From assembly GCA_905193395.1 (NCBI GenBank), contig CAJJOO010000085.1, forward strand, positions 1 to 6,591: a stretch of 6,591 bases of DNA, in the 5' to 3' direction. The notes under the pieces were generated by a model. It was given only the letters and a program-made list of their open reading frames with translations, searched no databases and was not told the origin of the DNA. Positions 6,556 to 6,591 of the stretch are shown piece by piece. The stretch comes from an uncultured Porphyromonadaceae bacterium. Its GTDB lineage: Bacteria; Bacteroidota; Bacteroidia; Bacteroidales; Muribaculaceae. The position numbers and the translations under genes were made by a program. The first letter of the stretch is position 1, and each line of letters starts with the position of its first letter.

Positions 6556-6591
6556 AGGAAAAAATCTTTTTGTAGATGAAATGTAAGGAGC

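Noticed and set aside
2652..6579. Long plus-strand open frames at 2652-3668, 4003-5055 and 5335-6579
   Set aside because: Each lies opposite a confidently identified transporter or porin gene. Their proteins are rich in His, Gln, Arg and Gly with no membrane segments or motifs, as expected of antisense shadows.
6556..6591. Possible promoter before the APC permease: TACATTTC (6585-6578, minus strand) resembles TAnnTTTG
   Set aside because: The last base does not match and the region where a -33 TTTG would lie is outside the window, so it cannot be tested. The permease may equally be an internal gene of a longer transcript.
1..6591. Search for a defence system, mobile element, CRISPR array or RNA gene
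   Set aside because: All five genes belong to transport, secreted nuclease or GH3-type families. The nuclease has a signal peptide and sorting domain, so it is not an intracellular defence effector. No terminal repeats, transposase, spacer arrays or tRNA-like folds were seen.

Overview
This window looks like a chromosomal segment of a GC-rich member of the Bacteroidales, probably a gut lineage such as Muribaculaceae or Alistipes; the genus is inference. Four things point there. The only strong promoter fits the Bacteroidota form, TTTG-N19-TAnnTTTG. The start codons have A-rich leaders without a clear Shine-Dalgarno sequence. One protein ends in a type IX secretion (T9SS) sorting domain. The families present (GH3-like adenylating enzyme, endonuclease I with sorting domain, DcaP-like porin) are usual in that phylum. 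All five genes lie on the minus strand, so transcription runs from the right edge to the left edge, and coding density is high.

Right part (6555 down to 2397): a three-gene transport cluster. It holds an APC-superfamily permease of the glutamate:GABA antiporter (GadC/TyrP-like) group, then an MFS transporter 18 nt downstream, then a DcaP-like outer-membrane porin whose start lies 4 nt after the MFS stop codon, or 8 nt inside it if an earlier ATG is used. A strong Rho-independent terminator with a nine-G run in its stem closes the cluster. Two inner-membrane carriers of different families plus an outer-membrane channel in one transcript could form a cross-envelope uptake or exchange route, possibly for acidic amino acids or dicarboxylates. 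The substrate cannot be read from the sequence, and the genes upstream of the permease are outside the window.

Middle (2207-2396): a 190-nt intergenic region containing the terminator and, about 50 nt further on, a near-ideal Bacteroidota promoter with a short dyad over the -7 element and expected transcription start.

Left part (2206 down to 1): a two-gene unit. The first gene encodes a secreted, multidomain endonuclease I family nuclease with signal peptide, nuclease domain, two beta-sandwich domains and T9SS sorting domain. Its stop codon is 5 nt before the start of a GH3-family (plant auxin-responsive GH3-like) acyl-adenylating enzyme, whose 3' two thirds run off the window. Pairing a surface nuclease with a cytoplasmic GH3-like enzyme is the least expected association here.

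No RNA gene, CRISPR array, insertion sequence, phage gene or recognised defence system was seen. The window reads as ordinary transport and secreted-enzyme genes with a few points worth checking, not as a clearly new system.
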